Positions 39,254 to 48,703 of a stretch of DNA of 64,000 nt are shown piece after piece. Under the pieces are notes generated by a model. That model ran no database searches and was not told the DNA's origin. It saw only the letters and a list, made by a program, of their open reading frames with translations. Origin of the DNA: Candidatus Fluviicola riflensis (GTDB lineage: Bacteria > Bacteroidota > Bacteroidia > Flavobacteriales_D > Crocinitomicaceae); NCBI GenBank assembly GCA_002243285.1, contig CP022585.1, positions 3,212,641 to 3,276,640 on the forward strand. Reading direction: 5' to 3'. Each line of letters begins with the position of its first letter. The first letter of the stretch is position 1. Made by a program: the position numbers and the translations under genes.

Positions 39254-40597
39254 ATGTATAACAACTTGTCCATCAGTGATATTTTACGTTTACACAAGAC
39301 AGGTGAATTGGACCTGATTGCGTGGAACAAACACTTCATTGATCGCGTAAAAGCAACTGAATCGACCATTCATGCATGGGAATATGTGAACGAAGACCAT
39401 TGGCTCAAAAACGTTGACGAAGCAATTGCGCATTCCAATCCGGCTTTTGCCGATTTATTAGGCGTTCCGGTTGGAATCAAAGATATTTTCAACACCATTG
39501 ATATGCCTACCGAAATGGGAAGTCCGATCTGGAAAGGATTTACTCCCGGAAACGACGCGCGCGTGGTGCACAATATTAAGTTTCACGGTGGCCTTACCGC
39601 CGGAAAAACCGTAACGGCCGAATTTGCTGTTCACACCCCGAATGAAACCCGGAATCCATGGAATACAGCTTATTCGCCGGGAACATCATCCAGCGGATCA
39701 GCCGCAGCGGTGGCTTCAGGAATGGTTCCATTAGCCATTGGTACACAAACGGCGGGTTCTATTATTCGGCCGGCAAGTTATTGTGGTGTATTCGGTTTCA
39801 AACCTACATTTGGCACGTTGCCGCGAACGGGAATGCTGAAAACAACCGATACGCTTGACACTGTCGGTTTGTTTGGTACGAATACCGCCGATTGCCGTCG
39901 CTTGTTTGACGTTATGCGGGTGAAAGGACTGGATTATCCATACGTGAATAAGCGACTGGAAAACCCTTCGTTTCAGCAAAAAAACGGCGCAAAATGGAAA
40001 GTCGGGATCGTACTGGAACAACATTCGGTTGCAGCAGATTATAACGATTTCGCCTTAAAAGCCTTTGCTGATTTTGTGGCGAAATTGAATTCGTTAACCG
40101 ATGTGGAAGTCGTAAAACCTTCGTTCGGCCCCTTAATTGAAAAAGCACATTCGGTGCAGGAAACCATTTATCACAAAGCGCTTTCGTATTATTTCAAACA
40201 CGAATTTGAAAAGAAAACACTCATGAGCCCGGTGATGTACGAAATTGTTGCAGAAGGAAACACCATTTCACCCGAGGTGTATCACGCTGCTATAGCGAAT
40301 CAAAGCGTGCTAACGGCGGAAATGGACAGCTTATTTCAGGACGTCGATGTATTGATTACACTTTCAACAGCAGGTCACGCGCCGGAATTCGGAATTGCGA
40401 TTGACCCACCGGATACGTGTTTGATTTGGACGATGTGTGGTCTGCCAACGCTTTCAATCCCGCAATTCCAGCACAATGGATTACCGTTTGGCGTGCAGGC
40501 AATCGGGAGAAAGTACGCCGATTACAAACTCCTCGATTTTGTAGAATTTCTCACTGAAAAAGGTCTTACACCTCAATTTGCCGCATTGAGCAATTAG
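39254..40597 (+). CDS. Amidase signature family enzyme (GatA-like)
   Basis: A 447-residue amidase signature protein with an intact Ser-cisSer-Lys triad by motif: Lys76 in VPVGIKDIF, Ser145 in PGTSSSGSAAAVASG and Ser169 in GTQTAGSIIRPAS. Such enzymes hydrolyse amides and release ammonia. No gatB or gatC is nearby, so it is unlikely to be the tRNA amidotransferase subunit. Located between the sugar amidotransferase and the flippase, it may feed ammonia to the former or trim an amide on the sugar (inference). Confidence 0.85.
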   Translation: MYNNLSISDILRLHKTGELDLIAWNKHFIDRVKATESTIHAWEYVNEDHWLKNVDEAIAHSNPAFADLLGVPVGIKDIFNTIDMPTEMGSPIWKGFTPGNDARVVHNIKFHGGLTAGKTVTAEFAVHTPNETRNPWNTAYSPGTSSSGSAAAVASGMVPLAIGTQTAGSIIRPASYCGVFGFKPTFGTLPRTGMLKTTDTLDTVGLFGTNTADCRRLFDVMRVKGLDYPYVNKRLENPSFQQKNGAKWKVGIVLEQHSVAADYNDFALKAFADFVAKLNSLTDVEVVKPSFGPLIEKAHSVQETIYHKALSYYFKHEFEKKTLMSPVMYEIVAEGNTISPEVYHAAIANQSVLTAEMDSLFQDVDVLITLSTAGHAPEFGIAIDPPDTCLIWTMCGLPTLSIPQFQHNGLPFGVQAIGRKYADYKLLDFVEFLTEKGLTPQFAALSN

Positions 40598-40607
40598 GAA
40601 ACACTAA

Positions 40608-41945
40608 ATGATTGGCCGGTTAACAACACTTCTGAAGCAGGAAAAAGTCAAAAACTTCCTCTTCTTTTCTTCAGCGAGTTTTATCGGTGCCATTATCGGT
40701 GTCATCACCCTGCGCTCGTTTACGAGTTACATGGATCCGTCAGAATTCGGAATTTGGAGCTTTGCCCTGACTTTCAACGGATTCATTGCGGCATTTATCG
40801 TGCTGGATCTACACAGTTATTTTCTCATTGAAGCCACAAAAGCTACTTATAGCCGGAAAGAACTACTACAATCGCTCCTTACTTTTTCGTTTGTTTGGTC
40901 CATCATCAGTACACTGTTGTTTCTCTTACTGGGATTTTTGTTTTTTCACCGGTTGTTTGAGCAAATCAATTTCTTTCCCTACATTTTCTACATTCTGATT
41001 TCGAATCTCTTCATGGGGTTTTCGCAATTTTTGCTCATCGTCTACCGCATTGAAAACAAACCGTTTTACTACTTTTTGTTTTCCGTATTTCAATCGGTTT
41101 TCGCCATTCTGTTTTCGCTGTTGGTAGTGGTTTATTTTCTTCACGATGCGGAAGGCCGGATCATTGGCTATTCGGCGGGAATGCTGGCAAGCGGATTGGT
41201 TGCATTGTTGATATTGGCTGTTTTTTATTCCTTCCGGTTTCGCATCGACCGTGCCTTGATCAAAAAAGCACTGGCCTTTTCAGCGCCGCTTATTCCGTAC
41301 GCAATTGCGACTCTCAGCATGGATTTTCTGGACCGTGTTTTTATTGAAGAATACAGCACTACACAAGAATTGGGCTTGTTCGGATTGGCCAATCAAATCA
41401 ATACCATTGTTTACTTTATCTTCATTTCGCTCATACGCGTTTACGAACCTTCTATGATTGGCTGGATTCACCAACAGGAACACGAACGCTTGAGTTCCTT
41501 TTCAATCAAGTACAATTTTCTGCTGGTGGCAGCTACAGTGAGTCTGATGCTTCTTTCCGGATTCATTGTGTTCTATCTGACCAATGTCAAGTATTACGAT
41601 TCGGTTGAAGTAGTGATCAAAATGTCGCCTTACTTTTACCTGAAATCGATTTCGATGTTACTCTTAACTATTTTGGTTTCCGGATCAAAAACCGTAAAAA
41701 CCATGTATATCTCGATTTTCATACTTGCATTGTATGCCGCATTGGGTTTTCCTTTGGTTCCAATCTATGGTATTGACGGTATGATCCTGATCAAAACTGT
41801 GGTTACCGCTATCGGATGTGCGGTTATTTTTACCTACATGGGAAATCGCAAAGCTTACCTGAAAATGGGGCTTGTTATACTGGCTTCAACAGTTGCTGTA
41901 GTTCTGATTACCTTTGTTATTCACCGGTTCAATTATTATTTCTAA
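40608..41945 (+). CDS. Wzx-like oligosaccharide flippase
   Basis: A 445-residue protein with about 12 to 14 membrane helices of the polysaccharide-transporter type (FLFFSSASFIGAIIGVI, ALAFSAPLIPYAIAT, FLDRVFIEEYSTTQELG are typical). The family moves lipid-linked oligosaccharides across the inner membrane. Its presence shows that the glycan is assembled on a lipid carrier. It is 10 bases after the amidase gene. Confidence 0.85.
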   Translation: MIGRLTTLLKQEKVKNFLFFSSASFIGAIIGVITLRSFTSYMDPSEFGIWSFALTFNGFIAAFIVLDLHSYFLIEATKATYSRKELLQSLLTFSFVWSIISTLLFLLLGFLFFHRLFEQINFFPYIFYILISNLFMGFSQFLLIVYRIENKPFYYFLFSVFQSVFAILFSLLVVVYFLHDAEGRIIGYSAGMLASGLVALLILAVFYSFRFRIDRALIKKALAFSAPLIPYAIATLSMDFLDRVFIEEYSTTQELGLFGLANQINTIVYFIFISLIRVYEPSMIGWIHQQEHERLSSFSIKYNFLLVAATVSLMLLSGFIVFYLTNVKYYDSVEVVIKMSPYFYLKSISMLLLTILVSGSKTVKTMYISIFILALYAALGFPLVPIYGIDGMILIKTVVTAIGCAVIFTYMGNRKAYLKMGLVILASTVAVVLITFVIHRFNYYF

Positions 41946-41949
41946 TCGC

Positions 41950-43365
41950 GTGGAAAAACAACCGACAAATAGTGTTCTCAATTTTATTGCCAAACTACAT
42001 GCGTTTGAGCAGGAAGAACAGCTTTTTCAGCTCAAGGAAGACAATCTGTTCTACTGGGATATCGTGCGGGCCAAAGTAGCTGAAAAACTATTTTACACCT
42101 ACGGTCAGGATCAAAAAACGGGTATTTCTGCACCGGTCATCCCGCAATTAACCATTTCACAGAAAATCTTAAAACTCATTCGCTGGGCGTGGTGGTTATT
42201 CATTAACGAACTGAACTTCTATTTTTTTTCGCCAAAACGCACTTGGTTGTTTTTGAAAATCTCGCGATTTGCAGATCCGAGAACCGGGGAACCGTATGAT
42301 GCTGTTGCCGACGAAATTTACCATGTATTAGAGAAAGATGCTATGGCTGTAGAGACCTTTAAGAATCAACAAACAGACATAACCCGCTTGCGGCATCGCT
42401 ACCAAACATATCATTTGTATACCTATCGGAAACGGTACGCAAAACGACATTTTAAACCAGGCAAAGCCTATTCAGTTTCAGCATTAATCGTCAACCATTT
42501 TCCTGATTCAGTCAATGAAAACTGGGATACACTGATTCAAACAACCATTTTGGAATACGTTGCCGAATACAATTTTGCCAGGCGACTTTTTCGAAAAAAA
42601 CAACCCAGGGGAATCTTTTTTACCGGTGGTGCCAAAGGTTTTATTTCAGCGGCCAATCAATTGGGAATAGAAACTATTGAAATTCAACACAGTCCGCTCA
42701 ACAAAGCCGATCTTTATTATTCGTACAATTCAGAAATCCATTATGCGCATATTTCCTCTTTACCGCATTATTTGTTGGTGAATTCAGAAGAATGGAAAAC
42801 ACGCATTTTTTATCCGCCGACTTTTGTGACCGTTGGTTCTGATTATTTCTACAACAGCAGCAAGTTCAATACCGAAATAACCGATCGCACTACCATACTG
42901 TTTGTTTCCGACCCGATCAATCACAATTTGGTCAGAGATTACATCCTTCGTTTTATTGCGCAAAACGACACTACGGATTACCGAATTGTATTCAAATTAC
43001 ATTCCGCCGAAACAGATCGTTATGAAGAAGCAAAAGCCGCATTTCAGGAATATCCAAATATCGAGGTGGTTTTAAACGAACAAAACATCAGTCAGTTACT
43101 GGATGTTTCGTGTGCTACGTTCATCATATATTCAACCGTTGCTTATCAGGCAATCCAGAAAGGATTGCACGTTTACCTTTTAAAAACGGGCTATTACGAA
43201 GGTGGATATGATTTATTTGACTTACCAAATGTACAATTGATCGGTTTGAACGACGCAATCACTATTGACGAAATTAAAACGGTGAAACCAGTTGAGCCGG
43301 TGGTGTTTTTTGAGGCGTTTGATGAAGGGAAATTCCACTCATTTACAAAGAAAATAACGATCTAA
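41950..43365 (+). CDS. Putative glycosyltransferase, capsule-type GT-B fold
   Basis: A 471-residue protein with no strong family match. The C-terminal half reads like a TagF or capsule-type glycosyltransferase: GIFFTGGAKGFISAANQLG, TIEIQHSPLNKADLYY, DYRIVFKLHSAE and TFIIYSTVAYQAIQKGLHV. A GTG at 41950, four bases after the flippase stop, is the best start; the longer frame would begin at a TTG inside wzx. As the last gene of the forward run from pseB it might add the nonulosonic acid to the glycan (inference). Confidence 0.6.
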   Translation: MEKQPTNSVLNFIAKLHAFEQEEQLFQLKEDNLFYWDIVRAKVAEKLFYTYGQDQKTGISAPVIPQLTISQKILKLIRWAWWLFINELNFYFFSPKRTWLFLKISRFADPRTGEPYDAVADEIYHVLEKDAMAVETFKNQQTDITRLRHRYQTYHLYTYRKRYAKRHFKPGKAYSVSALIVNHFPDSVNENWDTLIQTTILEYVAEYNFARRLFRKKQPRGIFFTGGAKGFISAANQLGIETIEIQHSPLNKADLYYSYNSEIHYAHISSLPHYLLVNSEEWKTRIFYPPTFVTVGSDYFYNSSKFNTEITDRTTILFVSDPINHNLVRDYILRFIAQNDTTDYRIVFKLHSAETDRYEEAKAAFQEYPNIEVVLNEQNISQLLDVSCATFIIYSTVAYQAIQKGLHVYLLKTGYYEGGYDLFDLPNVQLIGLNDAITIDEIKTVKPVEPVVFFEAFDEGKFHSFTKKITI

Positions 43366-43367
43366 CT

Positions 43368-43398
43368 TAGCGTGAGTTCGGGATAAGAATTCACGTTA
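43368..43398. other. Hairpin between convergent genes
   Basis: TAGCGTGAGTTC (43368-43379) pairs with GAATTCACGTTA (43387-43398) with two mismatches. No T-run follows in either direction, so its role as terminator is uncertain. Confidence 0.35.
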
Positions 43399-43417
43399 CG
43401 TAAGAAAAGTCCCAAAA

Positions 43418-43966
43418 CTAAACAGTAATCCACTCCTGTTTTTCGAGATCATAACGTTTAATCACACGTGCCGGATTTCCAACCGCCACACAATAATCCG
43501 GAATGTCTTTTGTCACCACAGAATTGGCACCAACCACGCTGTTTTTGCCCACGGAGCATCCTAAAATGCTTACGTTTTCACCGATCCATGCACCTTCACC
43601 GATAATTACCGGGCGAATTACTTTAATCGATTGAAAATTGACCGGCTGGTGAATGTCTTCAAATGAATGGGTACTGTCGGTGATAAACACCTTATCGGCT
43701 GTTAATACATTCTTTTCAATAATGATTTTTTCGACGCAGGAAAAATGATTGAAATGACCGATACAAACGCCCTCTTTCAAGCGCAATTCGGGTTCTTTAC
43801 TTCCAATTTTGTAAGCCCCAAGCCAAGTAAGATCATGAACAAAAACACCCGCTTCGATATGAATATAGGCATGTCCCTGAATTTTCAGAGGTCGGTGAAT
43901 ATGTCCTTTATACAGTCCGAATTTTGAACCGTTCAATAATCGAAAGAGATATAACCGAATCTTCAT
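43418..43966 (-). CDS. Left-handed beta-helix acyltransferase (hexapeptide repeat)
   Basis: A 182-residue protein with hexapeptide repeats from about residue 45 onward, ending in the typical IIGEGAWIGENVSILG, VVGANSVVTKDIPDYCVAVGNPARVIKRY. Family members O-acetylate sugars with acetyl-CoA. The ATG at 43966 (MKIRLYLF) is preferred to that at 44017. It is the only minus-strand gene of the glycan locus and separates the pse run from the following epimerase/glycosyltransferase run. Confidence 0.85.
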   Translation of the reverse strand: MKIRLYLFRLLNGSKFGLYKGHIHRPLKIQGHAYIHIEAGVFVHDLTWLGAYKIGSKEPELRLKEGVCIGHFNHFSCVEKIIIEKNVLTADKVFITDSTHSFEDIHQPVNFQSIKVIRPVIIGEGAWIGENVSILGCSVGKNSVVGANSVVTKDIPDYCVAVGNPARVIKRYDLEKQEWITV

Positions 43967-44197
43967 ATAACTGTTTCCACTAGTTTGGATCGCGCATGTA
44001 ATAGCGCCGTGCCTCAACGTAAAAGTAGAAAAGTATTCGTAAAAGAGCGATTTTTGCTCTATTAGTCAGGTTTCATCTCTCTTTATTCGAAGGGGGTTTC
44101 ACAGGATGAAAAAATAGCGCTTTCAACACCGTTTCATAGTGAATACTAGCAATATTTGGCTTATTTTGCATGCAAATTTCAACAGCAAACAACTACA

Positions 44198-45328
44198 ATG
44201 CACATATTAATCACAGGTGGAGCAGGTTTTATTGGCAGCAATCTCAGCAAATCGCTGATCAGCAAAGGGCACCAGGTGACACTACTTGATACCGTTTCAT
44301 CACAGATTCACAAAGACGGCCTCGATTCTTTTTTGGTGAAACAACTTCCCAAAGAAGTGAAGCTCGTTGTCGGTGATGTGTGTAAACGCGAGGACTGGTT
44401 AAAAGTACTTCCGGGCGTAGAGGTGATTGTTCACCTGGCTGCTGAAACCGGCACCGGGCAATCAATGTACCAAATTGAACACTATTCTGCGGTGAACATC
44501 GGCGGAACGTCGTTGATGCTCGATTTACTGACCAATACACCGCATTCGGTAAAAAAAGTGATTGTTGCTTCATCGCGTGCTATTTACGGCGAAGGAACCT
44601 ATACCAACGAAGCCGGTGAATTTGTTTATCCATCGCAACGGAATGAACAAGACATGCTGAATGGTATCTTCGACCCGGTTGATTCGATCAACGGAAAACC
44701 CTTACGCATGCAGTTGACAAGCGAAACGGCAAAAATTCACCCGACTTCCGTTTATGGCATTACCAAACAGGTACAAGAACAATTGGTTCTCACCGTTTGC
44801 GGAGCTTTGGGAATAGACGCCATCGCATACCGCTACCAAAATGTGTATGGTCCCGGACAATCGCTGACCAATCCGTATACCGGAATCTTGTCTATTTTCT
44901 CGAATTTACTCCTGAACAATCAAGCTGTAAATATTTTCGAAGACGGTCTTGAATCACGCGACTTTGTGTACATCAACGACGTTGTAAACGCTACCGTTTT
45001 AGGAATCGAGCACACACAACCGATTAATGACGCTTTTAATATCGGCACCGGAACTCCGACTACCGTAATGGAAGTTGCTCAAACATTGCAGGCACTTTAC
45101 GGAACCGATTCGCCAATCGCGGTGACCAGAAATTTCAGAATAGGTGACATTCGTCACAACGCAGCCGATATACGAAAAGCGACCATAATACTTGGTTACA
45201 TGCCAGAAACCGACTTCAAAACCGGTGTGGCTGCTTTCGCAGCGTGGGTACAAGAGCAAAAACCGGAGAAAAGCGATGCGTTTGAACAATCATTGGCTGC
45301 CATGGCTGAAAAAGGATTGTTGAAATGA
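44198..45328 (+). CDS. NAD-dependent sugar epimerase/dehydratase (dTDP-L-rhamnose 4-epimerase-like)
   Basis: A 376-residue extended SDR: MHILITGGAGFIGSNL at the N-terminus, HLAAETGTGQSMY, ASSRAIYGEG, and the catalytic Tyr/Lys in TSVYGITKQVQEQ. The long insertion with PSQRNEQDMLNG and RYQNVYGPGQSLTNPYTGI resembles WbiB-type dTDP-rhamnose 4-epimerases. The exact sugar is unproven. Start at the ATG at 44198 in front of the Rossmann motif. It overlaps the next glycosyltransferase by 4 bp. Confidence 0.8.
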   Translation: MHILITGGAGFIGSNLSKSLISKGHQVTLLDTVSSQIHKDGLDSFLVKQLPKEVKLVVGDVCKREDWLKVLPGVEVIVHLAAETGTGQSMYQIEHYSAVNIGGTSLMLDLLTNTPHSVKKVIVASSRAIYGEGTYTNEAGEFVYPSQRNEQDMLNGIFDPVDSINGKPLRMQLTSETAKIHPTSVYGITKQVQEQLVLTVCGALGIDAIAYRYQNVYGPGQSLTNPYTGILSIFSNLLLNNQAVNIFEDGLESRDFVYINDVVNATVLGIEHTQPINDAFNIGTGTPTTVMEVAQTLQALYGTDSPIAVTRNFRIGDIRHNAADIRKATIILGYMPETDFKTGVAAFAAWVQEQKPEKSDAFEQSLAAMAEKGLLK

Positions 45329-46335
45329 ACATTCTCCTTACCGGAAATTCTTTTCACGGTTATGATGCCGATGTCCGCGACGCCTTACTCGAGTTGGGCC
45401 ATTCGGTTGATTTTCTGCCCCACAATATTCACGGCCCGTTCAATACCAAAGCCGATTTTTCGAAGAAACTGAGATTCGGGATTCTGCCCTCAAAATTTAA
45501 GTTTAATGCGTTTGTGAACCAATCCATCGCGCATTACAATCGTTTACTGCTGCAATTGGTCAACAAGAACAAATACGATCTGGTACTGCTGATCGGTGCG
45601 AAGACGGTAACGGAAACAACTCTTTCAGCCATAAAAACACCCAAAGTGCTTTGGTTCATGGACGGTATCAATTATTATCCGGCCGTTCAACCGAAATTAA
45701 CACACTTTGATCACGTTTTCTTTTTTGAACCAACCGATACGTTTGCACAAGCTTCCATGTTAAGCGACAAGTGTTCTACCCTTCATTTAGGATTTAACCC
45801 TAAACGGTTTTTCCCATTGAACATGACGCGAAAATTCGATTTTTCCTTCGTTGGCTCCTACTACCCCAATCGCGATGAATTACTGCATTCAGTGGTCAAT
45901 GAAACCAAAAACGCACTGATTATCGGTGACTTTCAGCGTTCAGCCTATGAAGCGATTCGTGCGATCAATCACACACAACAAATTCCGATTGAGCAGGTAA
46001 ATCAGCTGTACAATTCCTCGAAAATAAACATCAATATTCACCACAAACAATCGATTGAAGGCTTGAATGTGCGAACGTTTGAAGTACAGGGAAGCGGCAA
46101 TATTCAGCTGGTGGAAAACCAATTGGCCGCACAGGAATTCTTCACCGACGGCGAAAATATTTTACTGTACAGTTCTCCCGAAGAATTCAAAGACAAGCTC
46201 TTATTTTATCTTGATCGATCAGACCTACAGCTGAAATTGCGTACCAATGCCTATACCGATGCGTTGGCCAATCACACCTGGAAACAGCGCATGACTACCT
46301 TGATGGATGAACTCACCAATCGCGGAATCGCATGA
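45325..46335 (+). CDS. Glycosyltransferase, CgeB-like
   Basis: A 336-residue GT-B protein: ILLTGNSFHGYDADVRDAL, VLWFMDGINYYP, DHVFFFEPTD, LHLGFNPKRFFP and FDFSFVGSYYPNRDELL match the CgeB/DUF3880 type, and INIHHKQSIEGLNVRTFEVQ the donor-side domain. The acceptor is unknown. Its 4-bp overlaps on both sides show that it belongs to the epimerase-GT operon. Confidence 0.78.
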   Translation: MNILLTGNSFHGYDADVRDALLELGHSVDFLPHNIHGPFNTKADFSKKLRFGILPSKFKFNAFVNQSIAHYNRLLLQLVNKNKYDLVLLIGAKTVTETTLSAIKTPKVLWFMDGINYYPAVQPKLTHFDHVFFFEPTDTFAQASMLSDKCSTLHLGFNPKRFFPLNMTRKFDFSFVGSYYPNRDELLHSVVNETKNALIIGDFQRSAYEAIRAINHTQQIPIEQVNQLYNSSKININIHHKQSIEGLNVRTFEVQGSGNIQLVENQLAAQEFFTDGENILLYSSPEEFKDKLLFYLDRSDLQLKLRTNAYTDALANHTWKQRMTTLMDELTNRGIA

Positions 46336-47444
46336 ATATTCTGATCATCGATAACAGCATTGGCACAACAGGTGCGCTCAACGCAATTTTAGAATCCGTT
46401 GAACCGCTGCGATCCAAACATACTTTCCGGTTTGTGGTACCAACCGAAGGAACCACAGCCGAATTGATCCGGTCACACGGCTTTGAAACGGATACACTTC
46501 CGTTCATCGAAATCAGCCGAAACATGGGGCGCAACCTGCGTTATCCGTTTCGATTGATCCGCAATGCGTGGCGGTTGAGAAAGATCATTAAACAACACCA
46601 CATCGATATTGTTCAGGTCAACGATTTGTACAACCTGGTTGGCATAGTAGCCAAACGCTTCGTGAATGTGAAAGTCATTACACATATTCGTCGCATGCCC
46701 GAATCATTTCCATTGCGATTGTACCATTTTTGGGTACGTAAACACAAGCGACGAGCCGATAAAATTTTACCGGTTTCAAAAGCTAACGCCCGCTTGTTTA
46801 CTGATACTCCGAAAAGTGAAGTCTTTTACGATTCGCTGCCGCCGCATGAGGTGACTTTCACCTACAATTCTGCCAACAAAACACCAATGCGCTTGCTGTA
46901 CCTGGCCAATTTCACTGTTGGAAAAGGTCAGAATCACGCCTTGGTGGCGTTCAAACAACTCATTGATTCTACTCAGCGAACAGATATTGTGCTGCACTTT
47001 GAAGGAAGTGATTTTGGCTTGGAGAAAAACAAGATTTACCGCGAAGAGCTGCATCAGTGGACGATCACAAACAGAATTGACAAACTGGTGACCTTTGGTT
47101 TGGGTTCATCGGATATTGCCCAACCAATTTCGCAGGCTGAGATCATGCTCAACTTTTCCGATTCCGAATCGTTGTCGCGGGTTTCCATGGAAGCACTTTA
47201 TTTCGGTATTCCGCTCATCGCAACCAATGTAGGTGGCACCAATGAAATGGTCATCGACGGTTGGAACGGGTTGTTGGTTGAACGCGGCGATACAAACGCG
47301 ATGTTTCTGGCCATGAAAAGCTTGCTGGAATCAAGTGAATTGCGTCAACAATTCAGCACCAACGGAAAACTGCACGTAGCAAAGCATTTCTCGCCTGAGG
47401 TATTAACTTTGCAACTGGAAGCAATTTATGCGTCCCTGAAATGA
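46332..47444 (+). CDS. Glycosyltransferase family 4
   Basis: A 370-residue GT4-type enzyme. N-terminal domain ILIIDNSIGTTGALNAIL; RLLYLANFTVGKGQNHALVAF opens the donor-binding domain; the E-x7-E region is SDSESLSRVSMEALYFGIPL, followed by ATNVGGTNEMVIDGWNG. Such retaining enzymes use nucleotide sugars at the cytoplasmic face. Donor and acceptor are not predictable. It overlaps its neighbours by 4 bp. Confidence 0.87.
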   Translation: MNILIIDNSIGTTGALNAILESVEPLRSKHTFRFVVPTEGTTAELIRSHGFETDTLPFIEISRNMGRNLRYPFRLIRNAWRLRKIIKQHHIDIVQVNDLYNLVGIVAKRFVNVKVITHIRRMPESFPLRLYHFWVRKHKRRADKILPVSKANARLFTDTPKSEVFYDSLPPHEVTFTYNSANKTPMRLLYLANFTVGKGQNHALVAFKQLIDSTQRTDIVLHFEGSDFGLEKNKIYREELHQWTITNRIDKLVTFGLGSSDIAQPISQAEIMLNFSDSESLSRVSMEALYFGIPLIATNVGGTNEMVIDGWNGLLVERGDTNAMFLAMKSLLESSELRQQFSTNGKLHVAKHFSPEVLTLQLEAIYASLK

Positions 47445-48532
47445 AATCCGACAAAAAAATACTGATCCTGTGTCCATACCCGGAACATTGCGCACCAAGT
47501 CAGCGCTTGAAGTTCGAGCAGTATTACGACTTTTTACGCAGCGAAGGTTTCGAACTGGAAGTAAGTCCGTTTATGTCGGAGGCCTTTTGGAAAATTGTTT
47601 ACAAACCGGGAAAACTCCACCTCAAAGCATGGCACACATTCTGCGGTTATTTGCGCCGCACGCGCGACCTGATTCGTTGCCGGAAGTATGATGCGGTGTA
47701 TGTGCATCTGTGGGTAACACCTTTCGGCTTCCCGCTGTTTGAACGCTCACTCACATTGCTAACCAAACACGTGTTATATGATATCGACGATTTGGTGTAC
47801 CTGAAAGAAAACAAAAGTACCGCTAACGGATTTATCGCATCACTGAAGGGCCGTAAAAAACCGATTGTGCTAATGCAGAAGGCCCAACATGTGATTACCT
47901 GCACGCCGCATCTCGACAATTTTGTGCGTCAATACAACTCCTCAACTACCGATATTTCATCCACCATCAATACCGAAACCTACCTTCCCGTTGAAAAGAA
48001 CAACGATCCGCTGATTATTGGTTGGAGTGGCAGTCACAGCACATCAAAGTATGTCTATTTACTGGAAAACGTCTTAAAAGAAGTCAATGCAGAAATTCCA
48101 TTCGTGCTGAAAGTAATCGGCGACGCGCAATTTCACATCGACGGATTAACTGTCCAAGCCATTCCGTGGCAGGAAGATACAGAAGTAAACGAACTCAACA
48201 CATTCGACATTGGTATTTATCCGTTGCCGGATGAAGAATGGGTGCTCGGAAAAAGCGGTTTAAAAGCCTTGCAATACATGGCCTTGGAAATCCCGACAGT
48301 TGCAACGGCTATTGGTGCTAACTTCCGGGTAATCGAAGACGGTGTTTCTGGTTTTTTAGTCACAAACGAAACAGCGTGGAAAGAACGGTTGATTCAACTA
48401 CTCAACGATGTGCAACTGCGCAAACAATTGGGAAATGAAGCGCGCAAACGTGTTGAAGCATTGTATTCCATCAATGCCAACCGGTCACAGTATTTAAATT
48501 GTATTCAACGGGTTCTTCAAAACAGAACTTAA
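47441..48532 (+). CDS. Glycosyltransferase family 4-like
   Basis: A 363-residue GT-B enzyme: ILCPYPEHCAPSQRLKFEQ, YDIDDLVYL, ITCTPHLDNFV, IIGWSGSHSTSKYV, DIGIYPLPDEEWVLGKSGLK and YMALEIPTVATAIGAN. It is the last gene of the glycan locus; the structured repeat follows only about 10 bases after the stop codon. Confidence 0.83.
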   Translation: MKSDKKILILCPYPEHCAPSQRLKFEQYYDFLRSEGFELEVSPFMSEAFWKIVYKPGKLHLKAWHTFCGYLRRTRDLIRCRKYDAVYVHLWVTPFGFPLFERSLTLLTKHVLYDIDDLVYLKENKSTANGFIASLKGRKKPIVLMQKAQHVITCTPHLDNFVRQYNSSTTDISSTINTETYLPVEKNNDPLIIGWSGSHSTSKYVYLLENVLKEVNAEIPFVLKVIGDAQFHIDGLTVQAIPWQEDTEVNELNTFDIGIYPLPDEEWVLGKSGLKALQYMALEIPTVATAIGANFRVIEDGVSGFLVTNETAWKERLIQLLNDVQLRKQLGNEARKRVEALYSINANRSQYLNCIQRVLQNRT

Positions 48533-48543
48533 ATAATAACTAA

Positions 48544-48672
48544 GTATCGGCTAGCCGATACATTATATTTCACCACAGATGCACAGATTTTGCTCGGCTA
48601 ACGCACTCGCTGTAGAACAAGTAAAATATAAGCGTGACCGTTAGGCACGCAAAAAATCTGCACATCTGTGGG
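48544..48672. repeat. Structured repeat, copy 1 (with 18-nt palindrome)
   Basis: Begins with the perfect palindrome GTATCGGCTAGCCGATAC (48544-48561). Then CCACAGATGCACAGATTTTG (48573-48592) pairs with the right arm at 48651-48671 ending in ATCTGTGG (two internal mismatches). Inside lie a second inverted pair around CTAACG and CGTTAG. A related copy lies at 55961-56106, where the palindrome is at the other end, so the copies are inverted relative to each other. Confidence 0.75.
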
Positions 48673-48703
48673 AAGCAAAAAATGTTAACAAACAACGAAT
48701 ATC

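Noticed and set aside
39254..40597. Reading the amidase as GatA of a tRNA-dependent amidotransferase
   Set aside because: No gatB or gatC neighbour, and the sequence context is a sugar locus; kept as a general amidase signature enzyme.
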